A stretch of DNA of 11,007 nt, from positions 1 to 11,007 of the forward strand of contig PIVQ01000186.1 of the NCBI GenBank assembly GCA_003354055.1, written 5' to 3'. The stretch's first letter is position 1. Each line of letters starts with the position of its first letter. Of this stretch, positions 1 through 5,659 are shown in pieces. Position numbers and translations under genes: made by a program. The notes under the pieces were generated by a model. The model searched no databases, was not told the DNA's origin, and worked only from the letters and a program-made list of their open reading frames with translations. Source of the stretch: Desulfobacteraceae bacterium (GTDB lineage Bacteria > Desulfobacterota > Desulfobacteria > Desulfobacterales > Desulfobacteraceae).

Positions 1-1128
1 GATCAGCCCGGTTTTTTCACTGCCCTGAACCACTTGATCTGCCATGGAAAGGGTGGTGCGGAGCTGGGCAAAACTTTTATCCATCCGTTCCAGGGTCTGG
101 TTTACGTCCCTGAGTATGAGTCGGGCATCTTCTGTTTTAAGTGAGGAAAGAAAAGCCTCTCTTTCCCGGGCAATAAGACCGGATACTTCTTCAAGAGTGG
201 CTTTACGTTCATGTGAGATCAGCCGGGCGGCATCGTCAAATGCCGTCTTGCGCTCTATGGATATCTGCTGGGGAAATGTGTCCAGAAAACGGGCAAGGTC
301 ATTGGCCGTCAGACTGAACTGATCCATATTTTTCATCAGGTTTATTGTTTCCGGCTGAAATAATATGTTTTTGTAGGCCAGTTCAACCTGGAAATTGGCA
401 ATGAGCTGCATTTTGGTCAATAAAAACATGGCGCGTTCCGATGTCATTCTTACCTCGTCCACCGCCTTGGTGGCCTCCCGGATCGGGGCCAGCAATCCGC
501 CCGGTTTCTGAATCTCTTTGAGGTTTTGCTTTTTACCGAGGCTTCCAAAATCACTGAACCGGATATTATCCACGACAATCTGCTGAGGATGATCTGCCCG
601 CCAGGTGTTGATAAGATCCTTAAGTTCTTCCATCTGTTCCGGCGTCATGACTGTGGAAGCCTGGTACCAAATATCTTTTTCCAGTGAAACAAAGGCATCC
701 ACAATGACAGTGGCCGGCATGCCGAAAACTTGCGGTCGCCAGTATTCATCCCAGGCCATCCGGTTCAGGCTGGTCATGACCATCATGTTCAGCAGGGCCG
801 CTCCGGGATTGGGGCCGGCCGCAATCTCAGTGGCCGCAAGGAGGGAATATACCCGCCTTTTTGAGGCCATCACCCTTGCCCTTGGTGTTGGCAATTCCTG
901 TTCAAAAGTGAACGAGGCCTGTCCGATGGTGGCGATAAAGCGGTTGGCATAGGAGATGACTGCCGACTGAAGTTTTTCTTGGCTTACCTGGATTTTAGGG
1001 GGGCGTTTAGGACGATCTGCGGCAGGGGATTTTTCCTTGTCTGCAAAAGAGATACAGCCGGTGCTCACGGCAATCACCAGAATCAGTGCAATGCCGGTAC
1101 TCATCCACCCAAAGCTCCGTGATCTCAT
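1..1128 (-). CDS. Predicted lipoprotein of unknown function (C-terminus beyond window)
   Basis: The frame is open from an ATG at 1126-1128 to the window edge, giving 376 residues with no stop, so the C-terminus is missing. A GGAGG ribosome-binding site lies 4 nt before the ATG. The N-terminus has basic residues (R2, R4), a hydrophobic stretch (about 12-21) and a lipobox-like STGC ending at Cys25, suggesting a lipoprotein exported and acylated at Cys25; the -3 residue is Ser rather than the usual Leu, so this is not certain. The mature part is mostly helical. A segment around residues 145-185 contains a PEQMEELKDLINTWR stretch followed by an RFSDFGSL stretch. Residues about 270-376 are strongly heptad-like and charged, suggesting a coiled coil. 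I do not recognise a named family. It lies beyond the terminator of the aminotransferase operon, so it is probably transcribed separately. Confidence 0.8.
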   Translation of the reverse strand, partial: MRSRSFGWMSTGIALILVIAVSTGCISFADKEKSPAADRPKRPPKIQVSQEKLQSAVISYANRFIATIGQASFTFEQELPTPRARVMASKRRVYSLLAATEIAAGPNPGAALLNMMVMTSLNRMAWDEYWRPQVFGMPATVIVDAFVSLEKDIWYQASTVMTPEQMEELKDLINTWRADHPQQIVVDNIRFSDFGSLGKKQNLKEIQKPGGLLAPIREATKAVDEVRMTSERAMFLLTKMQLIANFQVELAYKNILFQPETINLMKNMDQFSLTANDLARFLDTFPQQISIERKTAFDDAARLISHERKATLEEVSGLIAREREAFLSSLKTEDARLILRDVNQTLERMDKSFAQLRTTLSMADQVVQGSEKTGLI

Positions 1129-1145
1129 GACGCCTCCACTGATTT

Positions 1146-1174
1146 ATAATAAATAATAGCCGGAGAAATTGTAA
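1146..1174 (-). promoter_or_regulatory. Possible promoter of the lipoprotein gene
   Basis: On the minus strand a TTACAA (1169-1174) and a TATTAT (1146-1151) are separated by 17 nt just upstream of the lipoprotein gene. The -10 is close to consensus but the -35 is poor and the leader would be short. A TTGACA at 1227-1232 exists farther upstream but has no good -10 at the right distance. Confidence 0.3.
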
Positions 1175-1235
1175 TCTGCGAAATTATTAAGACTATTTAT
1201 GTATCTGAACCAGATCAAGCAAGGTTTGTCAAGAG

Positions 1236-1282
1236 AACAAAAAGGAATCGCCCCGTAGAGCAGAGGCTCTACGGGGCGATTC
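1236..1282 (-). terminator. Intrinsic terminator of the regulator-aminotransferase operon
   Basis: A perfect 17-bp inverted repeat (1245-1261 with 1266-1282) closes on an AGAG tetraloop and is GC-rich in its middle. Read leftwards it is followed by C-UUUUU-G-UU at 1244-1236. It begins 21 bp after the aminotransferase stop codon. Stem, loop and U-tract are all as expected for a strong Rho-independent terminator. Confidence 0.92.
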
Positions 1283-1303
1283 ACACAAGTCTACTTTGTC
1301 GGT

Positions 1304-2584
1304 TTAAGGAACCAGCACCTGCTCCAGACATTCCACCATGAAATCCATTTCCTCCTCATTGATGACCAGAGGGGGGGATATCCGGATGGTATGCCCGTGG
1401 CTGTCGTTGACCACCATGCCCAGCTTCAGAAGTTTATGGCAGAATTCCATGGCATTGCCGTCTTTGACTTCAATGCCGATGAACAGGCCAAGTCCCCGGA
1501 CACTCTTTACATATGGGGAACGGCTGGCGATGTCCTGAATTCGTTTTTTAAGGATAATTCCTTTTGCCGCAGACTGTTCTGCAAGCTTTTCCTCTTCAAA
1601 TACCTTGAGGGCTGCGGTTCCTGCCACACAGGCCAGAGGATAGCCGCCGAATGTGGAGCCGTCAGATCCTTTGGAGAAGATCATGTCCATAAGCTTTGCA
1701 TTGGTAATGAATACGGACAGGGGAACCAGACCGCCGGACAGGGCTTTGCCCAGAATCACGCCGTCAGGAACCATATCGTCATGCTCAAAGCAGAAGCGTT
1801 TACCGGTTCTGCCCATACCCACCTGGATTTCGTCACAGACCAGGAGGAGATCATTCTGGTCGGATAACTCTCTTAAGCCCTTCAGGAAACCCTTGGGGGG
1901 GATGAGCATGCCGCCCTCACCCTGGAAAGGTTCAACAAGGATACCGCAGGTGTTGGGGGTGATGGCTTTTTTCACGGCATCAATATCGCCAAAGGGGACC
2001 GATACAAAGCCGGGGGTCAGGGGACCGAATCCTTCTTTGTATTTTTTGCTGGAGGATAAAGAGACCACACTGATGGTCCTGCCGTGGAAATTATTGTTGA
2101 ACACGATAATTTCCTGTTTTCCGTCGGCAATGCCTTTTTCTTTAAATCCATAATACCGCATGGCTTTGATGGCTGTTTCAACGGATTCAACACCTCCGTT
2201 TTTGGGCAGAACCTTGTTGCCGTAATTGCCGAATCTCGGTGCCATCTGGGGGGCGAACTTTGCAGCTTCGGACAGGAATATGCCCAAAGGATCGGTAAAT
2301 ACAACATTGGACAATACCGAAGCATAATTACCGATCAGGGCATCCATGACCGCATTGGTGATAGTGGGATGGTGGTGACCGGGATTGGCCGCAGAGTAGG
2401 CTGCCAGGCAGTCCAGGTATTTTTTACCTTTGTCGTCTGTGAGCCAGCAGCCTTTTGCATGCCGGACCACCAGGTTGATCCGTTCATAGTGATGGGCTCC
2501 GAAATCTTCTTCCAGATTAAAGATGGTCTTGTCGCTCTCATTAGAGAACCCGTCAAAATAATGTATTTTTCTCATGCTTGTCAT
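1304..2584 (-). CDS. rocD: Class III aminotransferase, probably ornithine--oxo-acid transaminase
   Basis: The 426-residue protein has the full length of fold-type I, class III PLP aminotransferases. Lys280 in GKALSGG is the expected Schiff-base lysine, and Asp251 and Gln254 in CDEIQVGMGRTG contact the cofactor ring. Residues that mark ornithine aminotransferases are present: Tyr33 in GAHHYE, Arg169 in NNFHGRT, Glu218 in VEPFQGE and Arg401 in TIRISPPLVI, corresponding to human OAT Tyr55, Arg180, Glu235 and Arg413. It would transfer the delta-amino group of ornithine to 2-oxoglutarate, giving glutamate semialdehyde in the cytoplasm. One oddity is the phosphate-binding turn, NGGVESVE, where most relatives have NTG/NSG. 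The ATG at 2584 is preceded by AAAGGAG, which overlaps the stop codon of the upstream regulator. Acetylornithine, GABA or lysine 6-aminotransferase are alternatives, less favoured because of Tyr33 and Glu218. Confidence 0.85.
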   Translation of the reverse strand: MTSMRKIHYFDGFSNESDKTIFNLEEDFGAHHYERINLVVRHAKGCWLTDDKGKKYLDCLAAYSAANPGHHHPTITNAVMDALIGNYASVLSNVVFTDPLGIFLSEAAKFAPQMAPRFGNYGNKVLPKNGGVESVETAIKAMRYYGFKEKGIADGKQEIIVFNNNFHGRTISVVSLSSSKKYKEGFGPLTPGFVSVPFGDIDAVKKAITPNTCGILVEPFQGEGGMLIPPKGFLKGLRELSDQNDLLLVCDEIQVGMGRTGKRFCFEHDDMVPDGVILGKALSGGLVPLSVFITNAKLMDMIFSKGSDGSTFGGYPLACVAGTAALKVFEEEKLAEQSAAKGIILKKRIQDIASRSPYVKSVRGLGLFIGIEVKDGNAMEFCHKLLKLGMVVNDSHGHTIRISPPLVINEEEMDFMVECLEQVLVP

Positions 2585-2589
2585 GGCTA

Positions 2590-2597
2590 CTCCTTTA
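2590..2597 (-). promoter_or_regulatory. Ribosome-binding site overlapping the upstream stop codon
   Basis: The TAA stop of the regulator (2595-2597) shares its bases with the AAAGGAG ribosome-binding site (2590-2596) of the aminotransferase, whose ATG follows at 2584. This arrangement implies one transcript and translational coupling, and supports the chosen start of the aminotransferase. Confidence 0.8.
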
Positions 2598-3383
2598 GTT
2601 GTCCTGTTTTATAAGCTGGTAAATCTTTTTTTCCCGGTCGGTCAGGGGTTGGTTGCGGTCGAGGGTTTTTTCAAGAAAGCAGTGGTAAAAGTCATGGCGG
2701 AGACTGTCACGGTTGGCAATGATAAACCATTGGTTCCGGGTCCAGTTAATCGGGGATTCATCTTCGTTCCCGGTCTCAAAAATACCTACCAGGGCTTCCT
2801 GTCTATCCGTAATAATGTCAAAGGATCTGCCCCCGATTCTTGCGGTAAGATCCTCTTTGCCCGGGTGGGTCACCTGGATATCAAAGCGGTCCGGCACATC
2901 GCCCATTGCAATATACCGGATGGACACCCCACGGTTCTCGGCAGCTTCCAATGCCTTGGCCAGGCGATGGTCTGCTTCGGGAAACAGTCTGGCATAGATC
3001 TCTTCTTTGGCAGCACCGATCATATCCTTGGCCTTTTCCATGACATTGTCGTATCCGGTCAAGGTCCATACATATTCAAAATCTTCTTTTTGGGAGGCCT
3101 TAACGATTTCTTTTTCAACGGCAGTGATGCTGGTTTTAAATTCCCGGTTCAACCGCCGGATCAGTTCGTCGGACGGCAGGGGGGCATACTGGCCGGCCTG
3201 TACCTCAATCACATAACCTTTGGCAATAAGGTTGCGAAGCACATCATAAATCCTGGACCGTGCAATGCCTGATAGTTTGCTTAACTGGGATCCGTTCACC
3301 GGGTGGGTTGTCACCAGGGCCATATAACAGGCGGCCTCGTATTGTGAAAAGCCCAATTTTGTCAGTGCTGATCTGTTTTCCAT
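2595..3383 (-). CDS. TrmB-family transcriptional regulator
   Basis: The 262-residue protein begins with a winged helix-turn-helix (about residues 5-70: LTKLGFSQYEAACYMALV, then NGSQLSKLSGIARSRIYDVL as the helix-turn-helix and GYVIEVQAGQYAPL as the wing), which is the TrmB-type N-terminal domain. A helical linker (about 72-100, EFKTSITAVEKEIVKAS) leads to a C-terminal effector domain (about 105-262) resembling the phospholipase D-like fold of TrmB proteins, with IYARLFPEADHRLAKALEAAENRGVSIRYI. TrmB relatives are best known as sugar-responsive, but many bacterial members have unknown ligands. Here the only co-transcribed gene is an aminotransferase 10 bp downstream, so an amino acid or derivative is the likely signal (inference). 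A palindrome over its own promoter suggests autorepression. The ATG at 3383 has a modest GGAAA ribosome-binding site. Confidence 0.85.
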   Translation of the reverse strand: MENRSALTKLGFSQYEAACYMALVTTHPVNGSQLSKLSGIARSRIYDVLRNLIAKGYVIEVQAGQYAPLPSDELIRRLNREFKTSITAVEKEIVKASQKEDFEYVWTLTGYDNVMEKAKDMIGAAKEEIYARLFPEADHRLAKALEAAENRGVSIRYIAMGDVPDRFDIQVTHPGKEDLTARIGGRSFDIITDRQEALVGIFETGNEDESPINWTRNQWFIIANRDSLRHDFYHCFLEKTLDRNQPLTDREKKIYQLIKQDN

Positions 3384-3407
3384 GCTGTTTCCGTTAATTG
3401 AATTGCT

Positions 3408-3427
3408 GTTGCTACCTAAATAGCAAC
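3408..3427. promoter_or_regulatory. Palindromic operator at the regulator promoter
   Basis: A perfect inverted repeat, GTTGCTA (3408-3414) and TAGCAAC (3421-3427), with a 6-bp spacer. It overlaps the -10 element and would cover the transcription start of the regulator-aminotransferase operon. The position fits a repressor-binding site, most simply for the TrmB-family protein itself. The assignment of the binding protein is inference. Confidence 0.7.
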
Positions 3428-3453
3428 ATAGGGGAGAACGTTGAATTTGTCAA
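3425..3453 (-). promoter_or_regulatory. Sigma70-type promoter of the regulator-aminotransferase operon
   Basis: On the minus strand a perfect -35 TTGACA (3448-3453) is separated by exactly 17 bp from a -10 TATGTT (3425-3430). The regulator start codon lies about 42 bp downstream. The -10 element overlaps one arm of the GTTGCTA/TAGCAAC palindrome. Confidence 0.75.
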
Positions 3454-3765
3454 GCCAATCCTTGTAATTGCCTGGAATAATAAAGAGATGACACTTTGTT
3501 TATCACTTTACACAAATTTCAAATGTTGGTAGTTTTGAAAAGAATCTGTTCAGAGTATTTTTTCTCCAACGACCCGCATTCTTAAACCAACAGGATCAAC
3601 AAAATGGAAAATCAAACATACGAGAAACCCTATTTCCGGAACGTGCCGCAGAGTCATGCGAATACCGGATTGGTTCAGTGATTTTGTGAATTCGTTTGTT
3701 GCATTTTTTCTTTTGTCTACGGATAGTTAACGGTGGGCTTCTTAAAATTGCAGGTTGAGTCGGGA

Positions 3766-3795
3766 TTGACAATTCTTGCGGCCTATGCGCATATG
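3766..3795 (+). promoter_or_regulatory. Probable ssb promoter
   Basis: A perfect -35 TTGACA (3766-3771) is followed after 18 bp by CATATG (3790-3795), a weak -10. The ssb start lies about 40 bp downstream. The -35 is convincing; the exact -10 is uncertain because the overlapping TATGAG would need a 20-bp spacer. No LexA-type CTGT-N8-ACAG box was seen. Confidence 0.45.
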
Positions 3796-3834
3796 AGAAG
3801 CTTAATAAATTTTCAACGAATAGGAGTGTAAATA

Positions 3835-4434
3835 ATGGCAGGTTTAAACAAGGTCATGCTCATCGGCAACCTGGGACGGGATCCTGAAATCAGGTATTCC
3901 CAGCAGGGTTTGGCAGTGGTTAATTTCTCAATTGCCACAAGTGAACAGTGGACAGATAAAAATACCGGAGAACGCCAGGAAAAAACCGAGTGGCACAGAA
4001 TTGTTGTTTTTGGCAAACAGGCGGAAGTCTGTGGGAAATATTTGTCCAAGGGCAGTTCCATCTATATTGAGGGACGTCTCCAGACCCGGTCCTGGGAAAA
4101 AGATGGTCAGACCCATTATACCACTGAGGTGGTTGCTGGCAACTTTCAGTTTCTTGGCGGCCGCAGTGACAATCAGGGCGGTGGGGGCGGTGGGGGCGGC
4201 GGATACCAGAATCAGGGCGGCGGAGGCGGCGGGTACCAAAACCAGGGTAACCAGAATCAGGGCAACCAGGGCGGAAACTTCCAGGGGAACCAGGGTGGCG
4301 GTGGCGGCGGATCCCAGAACCAGGGTGGATCTGCTCCCGGTGGCGCTCCCAATTCCAATAATTTTCAGGGCCAGACCAATCCGGGCATGACCGGCGGGTC
4401 TGATGCCATTCCGGACGACGATATTCCTTTCTAA
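3835..4434 (+). CDS. ssb: Single-stranded DNA-binding protein
   Basis: The 199-residue protein begins with the canonical bacterial SSB OB fold (residues 1-108, [20 protein letters not shown]). The DNA-stacking aromatics equivalent to E. coli W40, W54, F60 and W88 are all present, at W39, W53, F59 and W87. A long linker (about 110-190) is almost wholly Gly, Gln and Asn with a run of nine glycines. The protein ends in the acidic tip DDDIPF, which recruits replication and repair partners. It forms tetramers that coat single-stranded DNA in replication, recombination and repair. The ATG at 3835 has an AGGAG ribosome-binding site 8 nt upstream. It stands alone with its own promoter, not beside rpsF or uvrA, and converges on the chemosensory operon. 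Confidence 0.97.
   Translation: MAGLNKVMLIGNLGRDPEIRYSQQGLAVVNFSIATSEQWTDKNTGERQEKTEWHRIVVFGKQAEVCGKYLSKGSSIYIEGRLQTRSWEKDGQTHYTTEVVAGNFQFLGGRSDNQGGGGGGGGGYQNQGGGGGGYQNQGNQNQGNQGGNFQGNQGGGGGGSQNQGGSAPGGAPNSNNFQGQTNPGMTGGSDAIPDDDIPF
4174..4330 (+). repeat. Low-complexity repeats encoding the SSB linker
   Basis: Imperfect tandem units of the type TACCAGAATCAGGGCGG, GGCGGTGGGG and AACCAGGG encode Gly-rich and Asn-Gln-Gly blocks of the intrinsically disordered linker. Slippage in such units is expected to make the linker length vary among relatives. Confidence 0.65.
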
Positions 4435-4439
4435 ATACA

Positions 4440-4478
4440 TTCACCCAGGGGGCGGCAATATGTCGTTTCCTGGGTGAA
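4440..4478. terminator. Hairpin between convergent genes, likely bidirectional terminator
   Basis: TTCACCCAGG (4440-4449) and CCTGGGTGAA (4469-4478) form a 10-bp perfect stem with a 19-nt loop, placed 6 bp after the ssb stop and 3 bp before the stop of the converging PAS-DHp gene. There is no clean T-tract on either side (the leftward side has TGTATTT), so termination may be partial. Confidence 0.6.
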
Positions 4479-4480
4479 AT

Positions 4481-5197
4481 TCAGATGTCTTCAGAAGCTG
4501 ATTTTTCAATATCAATTATTTTGGATTTCAGGTAGGGCTTGGTTTCGTACCGGGTTATTTTTGTCAGGTCATGGGTAAGCTGTGCCAGTTTATCTACTTC
4601 CTCCTGGATGACAGATAGGGCATTGGTGGTTTCCGTATCCAGGTCTGTTTTATGTGATAAAATTTCACAATACCCCATGATGACCTGGAGAGGCTGGCTG
4701 AGTTCATGACATACCCCGCCTGTTGTTTCCAGAGCCGTTGCCAGTTTTTCTTTTTCCAGCCGTACCCGTTCATGGATCCGTTCCTGGGTAAGATCCTGGA
4801 TGGAGAGCAGGGCCACATGGTTGCCGGACAGCTTCAGGGGTTTTGTGGAAAATCTTAAGATCCGTTTCCCCTTTTTTTTAAGCACCTTGGTTGTTTCAAT
4901 CATGTACCGGGGTTTGCCCTTTGTCAGGGTGTCTTCCAGGGCTTCCTTGAATTTGCACCTGATGCAGTCCTGACTGAAGCCGCACCCCTTGTGATGTTTT
5001 TCATGGTTGATGCATGAAAAGGCCTCGCCCGTGACAAGGCCGAGGAGCTGGTCTTTGTCTTTATTGGTAAATTCGAGGGACACCTTGTTTGCCAGAAGAA
5101 CGGATCGGTTCCGGTCAATAACCAGTATCGCCAGGGGAAGGGCGTTTATAATTTCGAGAAGCCCTTCCCGGGTATATTCCCTTAGTGCTTTACCCAT
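4481..5197 (-). CDS. PAS-DHp signalling protein lacking a histidine kinase ATPase domain
   Basis: The 238-residue protein has a PAS domain (about 10-138, beginning LLEIINALPLAILVIDRNRSVLLAN) with an inserted cysteine cluster: Cys62, Cys72, Cys78 and Cys81, with His65, His68 and His69 nearby (GCGFSQDCIRC). A helical linker is followed by a HisKA-type dimerisation/phospho-acceptor hairpin (about 148-222) whose H-box GGVCHELSQPLQVIMGY places the phospho-acceptor at His164. The protein then stops after 16 residues, with no N, G1 or G2 boxes and no HATPase domain. It cannot phosphorylate itself and may be a phosphotransfer partner, a dimerising sensor, or a substrate of a separate kinase such as the co-transcribed CheA (inference). 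The cysteines could bind a metal or cluster or sense redox state. It is the last gene of the operon, 20 bp after the response regulator. The ribosome-binding site is weak. Confidence 0.85.
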   Translation of the reverse strand: MGKALREYTREGLLEIINALPLAILVIDRNRSVLLANKVSLEFTNKDKDQLLGLVTGEAFSCINHEKHHKGCGFSQDCIRCKFKEALEDTLTKGKPRYMIETTKVLKKKGKRILRFSTKPLKLSGNHVALLSIQDLTQERIHERVRLEKEKLATALETTGGVCHELSQPLQVIMGYCEILSHKTDLDTETTNALSVIQEEVDKLAQLTHDLTKITRYETKPYLKSKIIDIEKSASEDI

Positions 5198-5217
5198 AGA
5201 GCGTTATCCATTTAGTT

Positions 5218-5604
5218 CTATCCATTTTTCCAGCGCGAAATCTTTTCAAATGCTGTTCTGGCTGCATCCAGAAGATCCGCCATACTCACCGGTTTTTTAA
5301 AATAGTCATCAAATCCGGCATCCCTGCAGTCGGATAGCTCAAACAAAGAGGCATATCCGGTCAGGGCGTAGAGAATGGACATGGGCATCTGTTTTTTTAT
5401 GGCCCGGCACAGGTCGATTCCGTTCATTGCAGGCAGATTCAGGTCCAGAAACATGACATGGATTTCCTCAGTCTTGAGAATATCAAGGGCATCTTCTGCA
5501 CTGGCGGCTGTTTTTATACGATAGCCCTGTTTGGTAAAGGCCAGTTCAAACATGCTCAATATGGTTGTTTCATCGTCAACGACAAGTATGGTTTTTTCAG
5601 ACAT
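5218..5604 (-). CDS. Single-domain response regulator (CheY-like receiver)
   Basis: The 128-residue protein is one receiver domain without an output domain. The acidic pocket is Asp10-Asp11 (ILVVDDE), the phospho-acceptor is Asp54 (FLDLNLPAMNG), the switch residue is Thr82 (ALTGY), and the conserved lysine is Lys104 (YFKKPV). It is expected to receive phosphate from CheA, encoded 55 bp upstream, and to act by protein contact, since it has no DNA-binding part. The target could be the flagellar switch, as for CheY, or the downstream PAS-DHp protein. The AAGGA ribosome-binding site before the ATG at 5604 is good. The receiver sequence is generic, so I do not assign cheY. Confidence 0.9.
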   Translation of the reverse strand: MSEKTILVVDDETTILSMFELAFTKQGYRIKTAASAEDALDILKTEEIHVMFLDLNLPAMNGIDLCRAIKKQMPMSILYALTGYASLFELSDCRDAGFDDYFKKPVSMADLLDAARTAFEKISRWKNG

Positions 5605-5659
5605 GGTTTTCCTTTTTCTATAGTTTCAAAGCCTGATCGTTAATTGGTTGTCATTTAGC

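Larger units (their letters stand above)
3384..3834. other. Intergenic region between divergent genes
   Basis: This 451-bp stretch holds the regulator promoter and operator at its left and a probable ssb promoter at its right. The middle (about 3460-3760) is AT-rich. It contains a short plus-strand frame of 25 codons (3604-3681, MENQTYEKPYFRN...) preceded by AGGA at about 8 nt. The frame may be a small peptide, a leader or a gene remnant, and nothing else supports it. I found no tRNA-like or riboswitch-like structure here. Confidence 0.5.

Noticed and set aside
33..40. Extra copies of CTTGATCT at 33-40 and, inverted, at 1212-1219 as part of the right-end repeat family
   Set aside because: These are single, unpaired octamers, one inside a coding region, with no hairpin around them; chance is sufficient.
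1391..2614. Long plus-strand open frames opposite the aminotransferase
   Set aside because: They are antisense shadows: the minus-strand protein matches a known family throughout with conserved catalytic residues, while the plus-strand translations show no domain and no ribosome-binding sites.
3541..3565. LexA-type SOS box upstream of ssb
   Set aside because: CTGT occurs but the matching ACAG half at the right spacing is absent.
4165..4340. CRISPR-like or tandem-repeat array
   Set aside because: The repeats are short, in frame and code for the disordered SSB linker; there are no regular spacers.
3920..4444. Minus-strand open frames of 170 codons opposite ssb
   Set aside because: They arise from the GC-rich glycine repeats of the SSB linker; no start signal or recognisable domain is present.
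4481..5197. PAS-DHp gene as a frameshifted histidine kinase
   Set aside because: No ATPase-domain remnant can follow, because ssb begins its convergent end 47 bp away, and the stop is followed directly by an orderly hairpin.
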